64,000 nucleotides of DNA from CAVXHQ01 sp963789535 (GTDB taxonomy: Bacteria; Pseudomonadota; Alphaproteobacteria; Rhodobacterales; Rhodobacteraceae): assembly GCA_963789535.1 (NCBI GenBank), contig CAWBKU010000003.1:62001-126000 (forward strand), in the 5' to 3' direction. The notes beneath the pieces were generated by a model, which was given only the letters and a program-made list of their open reading frames with translations, was not told the origin of the DNA and did no database searches. This document shows positions 38,171 through 47,527 of this stretch, piece after piece (position 1 is the stretch's first letter; every line of letters starts with the position of its first letter). The position numbers and the translations under genes were made by a program.

Positions 38171-38471
38171 GTTGTGGTGTCCCGTCCCGAAAGTCGTTCT
38201 GCAAGTGCCGTCGTTGCGGCGCCGCTCGGACCTTGTGCCCGATACGGAATGCAGCACGGTTCGTCGACCGAAGGCTGCCTGCCGGGCTTAGTCGGGGGCG
38301 GCCACGACTGCAACCGAGGTGCGCCGAACCTGCACGAACGCCCGGCGATTTGGGCGGGATCCTGCCGAAGGCCGGGGGCCGGGCCGGGTCGATTGGCCGA
38401 CTGCCGGCGGCACGACGCGGCGATCCCGCGCCCTCGGCGAAGAGAATTTCGGGACCAAGCCAACGCAGAGG
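38171..38471. other. Non-coding gap between bcp and the M23 operon
   Basis: About 300 bases with no credible coding frame on either strand. It contains the M23-bactofilin promoter and about 110 nt of presumed 5' leader. No tRNA, repeat or riboswitch fold was recognised. Confidence 0.6.
38285..38313 (-). promoter_or_regulatory. Promoter of the M23-bactofilin operon
   Basis: On the minus strand TTGCAG (38313-38308), 17-bp spacer, TAAGCC (38290-38285), about 115 bp before GTG 38170. Confidence 0.55.
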
Positions 38472-38945
38472 CTAGAGCGTCCTGACCGCGTCGAGCACCG
38501 CATCCGCGTGACCCGGCACCTTCACCTTGCGCCAGACCTGCGCCACCTTGCCGTCGGCGCCGATCAGGAAGGTCGCCCGCTCGATGCCCATCGACGTCTT
38601 GCCGTACATGCTCTTCTCGACCCAGACGCCATAGCGCTCGCACAGGTCGCCGGAAGCATCCGAAAGGAGGGCGATGCCGAGGCCATGCTTGTCGCGGAAC
38701 GTGTCGTGCTTGGCGACCGTATCCCTGGACACGCCCACCACCGTTGCCCCGGCGGCGGCAAAATCGGCGGCGCGCGCGGTAAAGTCGATCGCTTCGGTCG
38801 TGCAGCCCGGCGTGTTGTCGCGCGGATAGAAATAGAGGACCACCGGCCCCCCTGCCATATCCGACAGCGAGAGCGTGGCGCCGCCGTCGCGCGGCAGGCT
38901 GAACTCGGGGGCGGTATCGCCCGGTCGCGGTCCGGTATCGGTCAT
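38472..38945 (-). CDS. bcp: Thioredoxin-dependent peroxiredoxin (Bcp/PrxQ)
   Basis: Reduces hydrogen and organic peroxides. The 157-residue protein has the peroxidatic cysteine (residue 48) in YPRDNTPGCTTEAIDF. The usual PrxQ resolving cysteine five residues later is replaced (Ile-Asp), leaving one other cysteine near residue 102 (GDLCERYGVW), so it may act as a 1-Cys enzyme or use that distant residue. The arginine of the active site lies near residue 120 (ERATFLIG). It is divergent from the AsmA-like gene. Confidence 0.92.
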   Translation of the reverse strand: MTDTGPRPGDTAPEFSLPRDGGATLSLSDMAGGPVVLYFYPRDNTPGCTTEAIDFTARAADFAAAGATVVGVSRDTVAKHDTFRDKHGLGIALLSDASGDLCERYGVWVEKSMYGKTSMGIERATFLIGADGKVAQVWRKVKVPGHADAVLDAVRTL

Positions 38946-39050
38946 CTCGGTGGTCCTTTTCAGGCAGGCTTTGCGTGTCCGGTGTTCCGGCGCTAGGTTC
39001 TAGCACAAAGTAACGGGCCGGAAAGGCCCGGATCCGGGCGGGAGCAGAGG

Positions 39051-42000
39051 ATGTCGGGACCAGAGGACCGCGCCGCGGAAGAGGACGCCGCGCCGGAGGG
39101 CGATCGTTCACCGCAAGAGGTGGTCTTTCGGTCGTGGCGTTCGGCCGACCAGCGCGCAGGCGACGATGCGGTGCCGGACAACGGGACGACCCTTGCGACG
39201 GGCGACGCGTCCGTGGACACCGACCTATCGCCGCGCAACGCCGCACCCCTCGTCCTGACCTCGGATCTGAGGGCGCCAGCCCCTGACCCCGCCCCCGAAG
39301 AGGGCGCGCCGATCGCAGATCCGGACGAGGCATCGACCGACCCCACACCTGACACGACCGCCGGCGCCGGACGCCGGCTTCCCCGCCGGGCGGCGCGGGT
39401 CGGGCTTCGCGGCCTGGCGCTGTCGCTCCTTGGCGCGCTGGTCTTTGCCGCCCTCTTGCCGGTGCTGATGATCGGCCAGGAGATCACGGCGCCAAGCTGG
39501 ATCAAGGCGCGGGTCGAGGCGCAGGCGGCGCGCGTGCTGGGCGGCGGCACCCTCACCTTCGGCGCGATCACCGTCGAGGTCGGGCGCGACCTGCATCCGC
39601 TGATCCGCCTGCGCGATGCGGTGCTGCGCGATGCGGACGGCCGACTGCTTGCCCGCGTGCCGCAGGTCGAGGGTCAGGTGTCGCCGCGCGGCCTCTTGCT
39701 GCGCCGCGAACTCCTCGTGCAGAAGTTGCGTCTGGTCGCCGCCGAGATCGCGCTGCGGCGCGATGCCGACGGTCGCGTTGCGCTGTCGTTCGACGGTGCG
39801 GGCGCGGGGATCGAGGCGGCCGGCCTCGGCGCGCTCGTCGACGGGTTCGACGCGCTCTTCGACCGGCCCGCGCTCGCGGCCCTCGAGACGGTCGAGGTCG
39901 CCAACCTCGCGCTCAACTTTCAGGATGCGCGCGCCGGGCGCGGATGGCTGGTCGACGGCGGCCGCCTGTCGCTCGATCTGCGGGGTGACGCCACGCAACT
40001 GCGGGCCGACCTCGCGGTGCTGTCGGGGCGCAATTACGTGACGGCGCTGCGACTGATCTACGAAAGTCCGCACGGCAGCCCCGAGGCGCGGCTCGATCTG
40101 TCGGTCGTCGATGTCGCGGCGGCGGACGTCGCCACGCAGAGTGCAGCTCTCGCCTGGCTCGGCCTGCTGGACGCGCGCCTGACGGCGCGGCTGACGGGGG
40201 GCACTCTGGCGGACGGCACGCTGGCCCCGCTGACCGCGACGCTCGAGATCGGGGCAGGGGCGGTGCAGCCGTCGCGCGGCGCGGCGCCGATGTCCTTCGA
40301 CGGGATGATCGCGGACCTGACCTTCGCACCCGACACCGACCGGATCGACTTTGCCCGCCTCGAGGTGGCGGGCGAGTTCGGGCGGGCGATGGTGCGCGGC
40401 CATGCCGATCTGCGCGATCTGCGCGGCGGTCTGCCGCGGACGCTCATCGGGCAATTCGAGGTGCCGGAACTGACCCTCGATGCGGGCACGGTCCTGCCGG
40501 TGCCGCTCGACCTGACGCGCGGCTATGCCGATTTCCGGCTGCATCTCGCACCGTTTTCGGTCGAGTTCGGGCAGGTCGCGTTGCGCGACGGCGGCGCAGA
40601 GGATGCGCCGCGACTGACCGGGTCCGGCGCCGTGGCGGCGGGTGCCGACGGCTGGCGCGTGGCGCTCGATATGCGGATCGACCGGATCGAAGAGGCGCGC
40701 GTCCTTGCCCTCTGGCCCGAGGGCCTGCGGCCCGGCACCCGGGCCTGGTTCGCCGAGAACTTTACCCGGGGCTGGCACGAGAACCTGAGCCTCGGCCTGC
40801 GTCTCGCGCCGGACACGCCCGTCGCCTGGGCGCTGAGCGAGGCCTTTGCCGATGTGAGTGTGCGCCCGATGCGGCGCCTGCCGCCGATCACCGGTGCAGC
40901 GGGAACGTTGGTATTGCAGGACGGCGGCATGGTCCTGTCGCTCGCCGAGGGGACGATGACGATCCCAGAGGGCGGCGACATCGCGCTGGCGGGATCGACG
41001 TTCCGGATCCCCGATATCGCCGTGGCGTCGCCGCCCGCGACGATCGCGCTCGCGACCGACAGCAGCCTCGGCGCAGCACTCGCGCTCCTCGATCAGCCGC
41101 CATTCGGCTTTCTGACGGCAGCCGGGCTGCCGGTCGACCTCGGCGAGGGCCGGGTCCGGCTGACGGGCGAGATCGCGCTGCCGCTGGCCGGATCGGTGCC
41201 GCGTGCGGCGTTGGACTTCGGCTTTCAGGCCGAGATCGAGGGGGTGCGCTCGGAGGTGCTGGTGCCGGGACGCGTCCTCGCCTCGGAGCTCATGCAGGTA
41301 AGCGTGAGCGAGGACGAGGTGCGCCTTTCCGGGCCTGTGCACCTCGACGGGGTGATGGCCGAGGCGGTCTGGCGGCAGGCGATCGGGCCGGGTTCCGGCG
41401 GGGCCAGCCGGATCGAGGCGGAGGTGCGTCTCGACGATGCGTTCTTTCGGACCTTCGACATCGCGCTGCCGCCCGGGCTGGTGGGCGGTGCGGGGACCGG
41501 CACCCTCGCCCTCGATCTGCGCCGGGGCGCGCCGCCCGCCTTTCGCCTGACCTCCGATCTGCGCGGCCTCACCCTCGCCTTGCCCGCCCTTGGCTGGTCG
41601 AAACCGGCGGGCACGTCCGGCACCTTCGAGGTCGCGGGCAGTCTGGGGCCGGTGCCGGTCATCGACCGGATCGCCCTGACCGCCCCCGGGTTCGAGGCGG
41701 CGGGCGACATCCGCCTCGCGGATGGCGGCGGCCTCGACCGTCTGCACCTCGACCGTCTGCGGGTCGGCGGCTGGCTCTCGGTCGCCGCCGACGTCATCGG
41801 GCGCGGGCCGGGGCGGGCGGTCGAGGTGCGCGTGACCGGCGGCACGATCGACCTGCGGCAGGCGCGGCTGGGGCAGGGTGGCGGCGGCGGCGAGGTCGGG
41901 CCGATGACGATCGCCCTCGACCGGCTCGACGTGGCGAACGGCATTTCGCTCACCGCGTTCGGCGGCACCTTCGACGGGACGGGCGGTTTCGACGGGCGGT

Positions 42001-42632
42001 TTCGGGGGCTGCTGAACGGTGCCGCGCCGATCGAGGGGGTCGTGGCCCCCGTCGGCGACCGCCTCGGCGTGCGCGTCCTGGGCGGCGACGCGGGCGCCGT
42101 GCTGGCCGCCGCGGGCCTCCTCCAGACGGCGGCGGGCGGCACGCTCGACCTCACGCTCCTCCCCGCGGGCGAGGCGGGCAGCTATGACGGCACCGTCGCG
42201 ATCACCGACCTGCGGGTCGTCGAGGCACCGGCCCTGGCGCGGCTGCTCGACGCGATCTCGGTCGTGGGCCTCCTGCAGCAACTGGCCGGGCAGGGCCTCG
42301 CGTTCACCAACGTCGACGTCGACTTCCGCCTCGCGCCCGACCGGATCACCGTGACGCGGGCGAGTGCCGTCGGCCCCGGCCTTGGCATTTCGGCGGACGG
42401 GTTCTACGAGATGGCGTCGCGCCGCCTCGACTTTCAGGGGGTGGTCTCGCCGGTCTATCTGCTGAACGGCATCGGCTCGATCCTGACCCGTCCGGGCGAG
42501 GGGCTGTTCGGTTTCAACTTCACCGTGCGCGGCCCGGTCAGCGATGCGGCCGTCTCGGTCAATCCGCTGTCGGTGCTGACGCCCGGCATGTTCCGCGAGA
42601 TCTTCCGGCGCCCGGTGCCGGTGCTGGACTAG
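39051..42632 (+). CDS. AsmA/YhdP-like protein (DUF3971)
   Basis: A 1,193-residue protein, one of the largest in the window. Residues 1-118 are acidic and disordered, a transmembrane anchor lies at about 120-143 (LALSLLGALVFAALLPVLMI), and the rest is a long periplasmic beta-rich repeat typical of AsmA-like and DUF3971 proteins, ending with an AsmA C-terminal block (DFQGVVSPVYLLNGIGSIL, then GEGLFGFNFTVRGPV). In other bacteria such proteins bridge the two membranes and move phospholipid to the outer membrane. ATG 39051 follows GGGAGCAGAGG. queA begins 8 bp after the stop. Confidence 0.88.
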   Translation: MSGPEDRAAEEDAAPEGDRSPQEVVFRSWRSADQRAGDDAVPDNGTTLATGDASVDTDLSPRNAAPLVLTSDLRAPAPDPAPEEGAPIADPDEASTDPTPDTTAGAGRRLPRRAARVGLRGLALSLLGALVFAALLPVLMIGQEITAPSWIKARVEAQAARVLGGGTLTFGAITVEVGRDLHPLIRLRDAVLRDADGRLLARVPQVEGQVSPRGLLLRRELLVQKLRLVAAEIALRRDADGRVALSFDGAGAGIEAAGLGALVDGFDALFDRPALAALETVEVANLALNFQDARAGRGWLVDGGRLSLDLRGDATQLRADLAVLSGRNYVTALRLIYESPHGSPEARLDLSVVDVAAADVATQSAALAWLGLLDARLTARLTGGTLADGTLAPLTATLEIGAGAVQPSRGAAPMSFDGMIADLTFAPDTDRIDFARLEVAGEFGRAMVRGHADLRDLRGGLPRTLIGQFEVPELTLDAGTVLPVPLDLTRGYADFRLHLAPFSVEFGQVALRDGGAEDAPRLTGSGAVAAGADGWRVALDMRIDRIEEARVLALWPEGLRPGTRAWFAENFTRGWHENLSLGLRLAPDTPVAWALSEAFADVSVRPMRRLPPITGAAGTLVLQDGGMVLSLAEGTMTIPEGGDIALAGSTFRIPDIAVASPPATIALATDSSLGAALALLDQPPFGFLTAAGLPVDLGEGRVRLTGEIALPLAGSVPRAALDFGFQAEIEGVRSEVLVPGRVLASELMQVSVSEDEVRLSGPVHLDGVMAEAVWRQAIGPGSGGASRIEAEVRLDDAFFRTFDIALPPGLVGGAGTGTLALDLRRGAPPAFRLTSDLRGLTLALPALGWSKPAGTSGTFEVAGSLGPVPVIDRIALTAPGFEAAGDIRLADGGGLDRLHLDRLRVGGWLSVAADVIGRGPGRAVEVRVTGGTIDLRQARLGQGGGGGEVGPMTIALDRLDVANGISLTAFGGTFDGTGGFDGRFRGLLNGAAPIEGVVAPVGDRLGVRVLGGDAGAVLAAAGLLQTAAGGTLDLTLLPAGEAGSYDGTVAITDLRVVEAPALARLLDAISVVGLLQQLAGQGLAFTNVDVDFRLAPDRITVTRASAVGPGLGISADGFYEMASRRLDFQGVVSPVYLLNGIGSILTRPGEGLFGFNFTVRGPVSDAAVSVNPLSVLTPGMFREIFRRPVPVLD

Positions 42633-42640
42633 GGGGGGCG

Positions 42641-43696
42641 ATGCGCCTGAGCGATTTCGATTTCGACCTGCCCGAGGAGCTGATCGCCGTGCGGCCGGCC
42701 CGGCCACGCTCTTCGGCGCGACTTCTGGTGGCGCGCGGCGACGAGACGCTGGACCGGCACGTCACCGACCTGCCCGATTTCCTGCGCCCCGGCGACCGGC
42801 TGATCCTGAACGACACCCGCGTGATCCCGGCGCGCCTGTTCGGCGTGCGCGCCCGCGACGGGGCAGAGAGCGCCATCGAGGTGACGCTGCTCGACCCCCG
42901 GGCCGACGGCACCTGGGCGGCACTGGCCAAACCGCTGCGCAAGTGGCGCGCGGGAGAGGTCGTGCGCTTCTCGCCCGACCTTGCCGCGACGCTCGAGGGG
43001 CGCGACGACGAGCGGGCGGTGGTGCGGTTCAATCTGACCGGGGCCGATTTCGACGCGGCCCTCGCAGAGGCAGGCCAGATGCCCTTGCCGCCCTATATCG
43101 CCGCGCGCCGCCCGGCGGATGCCGCCGACCGCGAGGATTACCAGACGATCTGGGCCGCCCGTCCCGGTGCCGTCGCCGCCCCCACCGCCTCGCTGCATTT
43201 CGATGCGGATTTGATGGCGGCCCTGTCTGCGCGCGGCATCGCGACCACCCATGTGACGCTGCATGTCGGTGCCGGCACCTTCCTGCCGGTCAAGGTCGAC
43301 GACGTGAGCCGGCACCGGATGCACGCCGAATGGGGCGAGGTGAGTGCCGGTGCCGCCGCCGAGATCGCCGCGACCAAGGCGGCGGGCGGGCGGATCGTGC
43401 CGGTCGGCACCACCGCCCTGCGCCTGATCGAGAGCGCGGCGGCAGGCGGCACCATCGCCCCCTGGCGCGGCGACACCGACATCTTCATCCGCCCCGGGCA
43501 CCGCTTTGCCGTCACCGACGCGCTGATGACGAATTTCCATCTGCCGAAAAGCACGCTGATGATGCTGGTCTCGGCGCTCATGGGAACGGACCGGATACGT
43601 GCGCTCTATGCCCATGCGGTCGCCGGGCGCTACCGGTTCTTTTCCTACGGCGATGCCTCGCTCCTGATGCCCCCCACCGGTGACGGCGGGGCCTGA
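42641..43696 (+). CDS. queA: S-adenosylmethionine:tRNA ribosyltransferase-isomerase
   Basis: Transfers and isomerises the ribosyl moiety of SAM onto preQ1-tRNA, giving epoxyqueuosine. The 351-residue protein has LSDFDFDLPEELIAVRPA, the LNDTRVIPARLFG block near residue 55, PLPPYI near 148, HVGAGTFLPVK near 208 and TNFHLPKSTLMMLVSAL near 300, all diagnostic. It is 8 bp downstream of the AsmA-like gene and probably co-transcribed. tgt, its pathway partner, is 28 kb away. Confidence 0.96.
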   Translation: MRLSDFDFDLPEELIAVRPARPRSSARLLVARGDETLDRHVTDLPDFLRPGDRLILNDTRVIPARLFGVRARDGAESAIEVTLLDPRADGTWAALAKPLRKWRAGEVVRFSPDLAATLEGRDDERAVVRFNLTGADFDAALAEAGQMPLPPYIAARRPADAADREDYQTIWAARPGAVAAPTASLHFDADLMAALSARGIATTHVTLHVGAGTFLPVKVDDVSRHRMHAEWGEVSAGAAAEIAATKAAGGRIVPVGTTALRLIESAAAGGTIAPWRGDTDIFIRPGHRFAVTDALMTNFHLPKSTLMMLVSALMGTDRIRALYAHAVAGRYRFFSYGDASLLMPPTGDGGA

Positions 43697-43789
43697 ACGG
43701 GGCCCTTCTCGAAAGGGGGATTGCCGCCTCCGGCGACCTGTGAGAGGGGGCGATGCGCGCGTTTTGCGCCGCCCTGAAAGGCTGTCGGC

Positions 43790-45106
43790 ATGTTTGTGGT
43801 CCTGAAGAACTCCTGGGCGCTGTTTCTCGGCATGTTCATGCTGATGATCGGCAACGGCCTTCAGGGCACGCTGCTGGGCCTGCGCGGCGAGATAGAGGGA
43901 TTCTCGACGCTCGAGATGTCGGTGGTGATGTCGGCCTATTTCGCGGGGTTCCTCTTCGCCTCGCGGATGGTGCCCGACATGCTGCGCCGGGTCGGCCACG
44001 TGCGCGTCTTCGCGGCCCTCGGCTCGACCATTTCCGCCGTCCTCATCCTCTATCCCGCGCTGACCGAGCCCTGGGCCTGGGCGATCGGCCGCGTCGCCAT
44101 CGGGTTCTGCTTCTGCGGCGTCTACATCACTGCCGAAAGCTGGCTGAACGACGCCTCGACCAACGAGACGCGGGGCAAGTCGCTGTCGCTCTACATGATC
44201 GTGCAGATGGCGGGGATCGTGGCGGCGCAATACATCCTCGTGCTCGGCGACGTGCGCGGCTTCATCCTGTTCATCGTGCCCTCCGTCCTCGTGAGCCTGG
44301 CCTTCGCGCCGATCCTGCTCACCGTCGGCACCGCGCCGACGTTCGAATCCACCAAGCCGCTGTCGATCAAGCGTCTGGTCCGCGCCTCGCCGCTCGCCTG
44401 CGTCGGCATGTTCATGCTGGGCGGCGTGTTCTCGGCGCAGTTCGGCATGTCGGCGGTCTATGGCAGCCGCGCGGGGTTCAGCGTGGCGCAGATCTCGGGG
44501 ATGATATCGGCGACCTATGTGACGGCGCTGCTGCTGCAATATCCGGTCGGCTGGATGTCGGACCGGATGGACCGGCGCATCCTCATCATCGCCCTCGCCT
44601 TCGCCGGCGGTGCCGGTGCGCTCCTGTCGTTCGTGATGCCGCAGTTCACCGGTACGCCGGCGACGCTCTACCTCTTCGTCCTGATCAGTGCGGGGATCGT
44701 CGGCGGCACGTCGAACCCGCTCTATGCGCTGCTCATCGCCTATGCCAACGACTACCTCGCGCGCGAGGACATGGCCGCGGCCTCGGGCGGGCTCCTCTTC
44801 ATCAACGGCCTCGGCGCGATCATGGGGCCGTTCATCGTCGGCTGGGCGATGGACGGGATCGGCGTCGAGGGTTTCTGGGGGTTCATCGCGCTCACCCTCG
44901 TGGCCCTCGGGGTCTACGGCCTGTGGCGGATGTCGCGGCGCCGGTCGCGGACGCCGGTCGGGGATCTGGTGCGCTATGCGCCGGTCGGCCCCACCGCCTC
45001 GGCGGTCATGGCCGAGGCGGCGCAGGGCGTCTATATCGAGGCCGAGATCGAGGCCTCCGGCGGCCCGCCCGACGGCGGCGACGCCGGGCCGAAAGGCGGC
45101 GCCTGA
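43790..45106 (+). CDS. MFS transporter (YcaD-like)
   Basis: A 438-residue permease with twelve predicted helices. Blocks such as GMFMLMIGNGLQGTLLGLRGE, FCFCGVYITAESWLND and YPVGWMSDRMDRR match the YcaD/MFS group found widely in Rhodobacterales. A Gly/Glu-rich cytoplasmic tail of about 50 residues follows the last helix. Substrate unknown. It is followed by the DUF924 gene with a 76-bp gap. Confidence 0.85.
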   Translation: MFVVLKNSWALFLGMFMLMIGNGLQGTLLGLRGEIEGFSTLEMSVVMSAYFAGFLFASRMVPDMLRRVGHVRVFAALGSTISAVLILYPALTEPWAWAIGRVAIGFCFCGVYITAESWLNDASTNETRGKSLSLYMIVQMAGIVAAQYILVLGDVRGFILFIVPSVLVSLAFAPILLTVGTAPTFESTKPLSIKRLVRASPLACVGMFMLGGVFSAQFGMSAVYGSRAGFSVAQISGMISATYVTALLLQYPVGWMSDRMDRRILIIALAFAGGAGALLSFVMPQFTGTPATLYLFVLISAGIVGGTSNPLYALLIAYANDYLAREDMAAASGGLLFINGLGAIMGPFIVGWAMDGIGVEGFWGFIALTLVALGVYGLWRMSRRRSRTPVGDLVRYAPVGPTASAVMAEAAQGVYIEAEIEASGGPPDGGDAGPKGGA

Positions 45107-45182
45107 TGGGTTGTCATTCGGGGCCGGTTCTGGGACGGTCGGGGTGCGGCGCGGCGCCGCAATGCGATCTGGCGGACCTGAC

Positions 45183-45779
45183 GTGACGCAGCCCGAGGAA
45201 ATCCTGGAATACTGGCTCGACGATACCGGCGAGGCCGGGTGGTATAACGGATCGGAGGCGCTGGACGCGGACATCCGCGCGCGGTTCGGGCAGGCCTGGA
45301 CGGCGGCGGTCGACGGCTCCTTCGGCCTCTGGCTCACCTATCCGGCCGGCGCGCTGGCCTATATCATCCTGACCGACCAGTTTCCGCGCAACATGTTCCG
45401 CGGCACCGCGCAGGCCTTTGCCAGCGACAAGATCGCGCGCGCGGCGACGCGGATCGCCATCGGGCGCGACTGGGATCTGGCCATCGCGGAACCCGCCCGG
45501 CAATTCTTCTACCTGCCGCTCGAACATGCCGAGGCGATCTTCGATCAGGACCGCGCCGTGCGCCTCTTCGCGAGCCGGATGCCGGGGGCCACGTCGCTGA
45601 TGCAGCACGCCTGCGCCCACCGTGCGGTGATCCGGCGGTTCGGCCGGTTCCCGCACCGCAACGAGGCGCTGGGGCGGACGTCGACGCCCGCCGAGATCGA
45701 CTGGCTTGCGGCTGGCGGCTATGGCGCCGAGGTGCGGCGGATTCAGGCGGAAAAGACGGACGACGCAGGGCCGCATTAG
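45183..45779 (+). CDS. DUF924 protein
   Basis: A 198-residue soluble helical protein of DUF924: EEILEYWLDD at the N-terminus, WLTYPAGALAYIILTDQFPRN(near 55-75), FFYLPLEHAEAIFDQ (near 103-117) and a C-terminal FPHRNEALGR. The family is related to TPR-like repeats; biochemical role unknown. GTG 45183 is chosen because homology begins at EEILEYW. The last codons overlap the CtrA-like site that precedes the GGDEF gene. Confidence 0.87.
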   Translation: MTQPEEILEYWLDDTGEAGWYNGSEALDADIRARFGQAWTAAVDGSFGLWLTYPAGALAYIILTDQFPRNMFRGTAQAFASDKIARAATRIAIGRDWDLAIAEPARQFFYLPLEHAEAIFDQDRAVRLFASRMPGATSLMQHACAHRAVIRRFGRFPHRNEALGRTSTPAEIDWLAAGGYGAEVRRIQAEKTDDAGPH

Positions 45780-45791
45780 CCCGGCCTTAAC
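45776..45791 (+). promoter_or_regulatory. CtrA-like binding site before the GGDEF gene
   Basis: TTAG-N7-TTAAC, one mismatch from the CtrA consensus TTAA-N7-TTAAC, about 72 bp before GTG 45863. CtrA controls motility and cyclic-di-GMP genes in Rhodobacterales. Confidence 0.45.
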
Positions 45792-45862
45792 GCGAGGTCG
45801 CTAGGCTTGCGGGTGATGCCCGTGCTGCGTTGCGCACCGGGCGCCCCCTGACCGGAGCGCGC

Positions 45863-47395
45863 GTGACCCACCACCGACCCGAAAAGCGGCCCCCCGGGGA
45901 CGCAACCCCCGTGCCAGAGGTGCCCAATCCGCGCCGCTCGTGGGAGCTTCCGGACGCAGACCGCGTCCCGCGCCGCGCCGACCTCGCCACCGACATCATG
46001 AACATCATGGAACAGGGGATCATGGTCTGGTCCGCCGAGGGCTATTGCGAGATCCACAATACCCGCGTCTTCGGCCTGCTCGAACTCGAGGCGACCGATA
46101 TCTGCATCGGCACCCAGCGGTCGGCGTTCCGCCAGCGGGCGCTGGCACGGGGCGAGATGTCGGCCGCCGTCGACGCCCACACCCAAAGCCAGATCGCGGC
46201 ACACCAGCCCTATTCCTTCGACCGGCACCTGCCCTCGGGCCGCACCGTCCTCACCAACGGCCGCCCGATGCGGGGCGGCGGCTATGTCGTGACCTTTACC
46301 GACGTGACCGAGGCCCGCGCCGCCGAAAGCGCGCTGCTCGCCGCCCAGCAACAGACCGAGGCGGCGCGCGCGCAGGCGGTCGAGGTGCTCGAGGGAGAGC
46401 GTGCACGACGCGCGGAGGCGAAATTGCTGACCAGCCTCGATGAATGGCTGCAATCGTGCAAGTCGCTCGACGAGCTGTTCCTCATCGTGCGCCGGTTCAT
46501 GGAGCGGCTGTTGCCGGGGAGCGAGGGCGAGCTCTACGTCTATTCCAACAGCCGCGACGCCCTCGAGGGGATGTGCCAGTGGAACACGACCCGGATCCAC
46601 AGCCATATCGCCGCCGATGCCTGCTGGGCGCTGCGGCGGGGCAGGGCCTATCTCCACGCGCCCGAAGAGGTGTCGTTCCTGTGCGACCATGTCGTCGCGC
46701 CCGACGCCGGCGATGACGCCCTGCGCTATATCTGCGTGCCGATCATGGCGCATGGCGACACCGTGGGCCTGCTGCACATCCGTTTGACCGGGACCGCGCG
46801 GGCGCATCTGTCCGACCCGGTCGAATTCGCCGTTCAATGCGGCGAGCATATCTCGATGGCCATCGCCAACGTGAAGCTGCGCGACGAACTGCACGACCAG
46901 TCGACGCGCGACGCCCTTACCGGCCTCTACAACCGCCGCTACTTCATGTCCGCGATCCAGCGCGAGATGGCTCTGGCGGCGCGGGGCAAGGGTCAGGTCG
47001 GTCTGATCTCGTTCGACGCCGACCGGTTCAAGTCGTTCAACGATGCCCACGGCCACGAGGCGGGCGATCTGGTGCTGCGCGCCATCGGGCGGACACTGGC
47101 CGATGCGGTGACGGGCGGCGCGGTGGCCGCGCGGGTGGGCGGCGAAGAGTTCGCGGTCATCGTGCCCGGGCAGGGGATCGACGGCACGGCGGCACTGGCC
47201 GAGGCGCTGCGCGTCGCGGTGGGCAAGGTCGCGGTGCGCTATCTCGACGGCACCCTGCCACGGATCTCGATCTCGCTCGGCGTCGCGGCGTTCCCCGACC
47301 ACGGGGACGAGCCGCGCCTGCTCCTGCGGCGGGCCGACGCGGCGCTCTATCGCGCCAAGGACGACGGGAGGGACTGCGTGCGGCTGGCGGAATAG
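45863..47395 (+). CDS. PAS-GAF diguanylate cyclase
   Basis: A 510-residue cytoplasmic sensor enzyme making cyclic di-GMP. Residues about 40-150 form a PAS-like domain (MNIMEQGIMVWSAEGYCEI), then a short coiled coil, a GAF domain at about 185-330 and a GGDEF domain at about 345-508 with DALTGLYNRRYF, DADRFKSFNDAHGHEAGD and the active signature GGEEF. No RxxD inhibitory site five residues before GGEEF is seen, and there is no EAL domain. No transmembrane helices. GTG 45863 has GGAG 7 nt upstream. A CtrA-like site precedes it. Confidence 0.9.
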   Translation: MTHHRPEKRPPGDATPVPEVPNPRRSWELPDADRVPRRADLATDIMNIMEQGIMVWSAEGYCEIHNTRVFGLLELEATDICIGTQRSAFRQRALARGEMSAAVDAHTQSQIAAHQPYSFDRHLPSGRTVLTNGRPMRGGGYVVTFTDVTEARAAESALLAAQQQTEAARAQAVEVLEGERARRAEAKLLTSLDEWLQSCKSLDELFLIVRRFMERLLPGSEGELYVYSNSRDALEGMCQWNTTRIHSHIAADACWALRRGRAYLHAPEEVSFLCDHVVAPDAGDDALRYICVPIMAHGDTVGLLHIRLTGTARAHLSDPVEFAVQCGEHISMAIANVKLRDELHDQSTRDALTGLYNRRYFMSAIQREMALAARGKGQVGLISFDADRFKSFNDAHGHEAGDLVLRAIGRTLADAVTGGAVAARVGGEEFAVIVPGQGIDGTAALAEALRVAVGKVAVRYLDGTLPRISISLGVAAFPDHGDEPRLLLRRADAALYRAKDDGRDCVRLAE

Positions 47396-47527
47396 GCCAT
47401 GGCGATACGCGGGGTCATGCGCGGGGCCATGCGCGTGGGCCAACGCGGCAATGCGGCGCGGTCACTGGTTCGCCCGGCTGGATTGGTTTAGACCTGAACC
47501 AGTTTCAGTTCCGGGGAGGATCACGTG

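Noticed and set aside
39225..42707. A minus-strand frame of 1,160 codons opposite the AsmA-like gene
   Set aside because: The antisense product is Arg/Pro/Gly-rich and featureless; the plus-strand protein has clear anchor and AsmA-type organisation and its own ribosome site.
42629..45337. A minus-strand frame of 902 codons over queA and the MFS gene
   Set aside because: QueA and MFS on the plus strand are unambiguous; the antisense frame has low-complexity charged composition.
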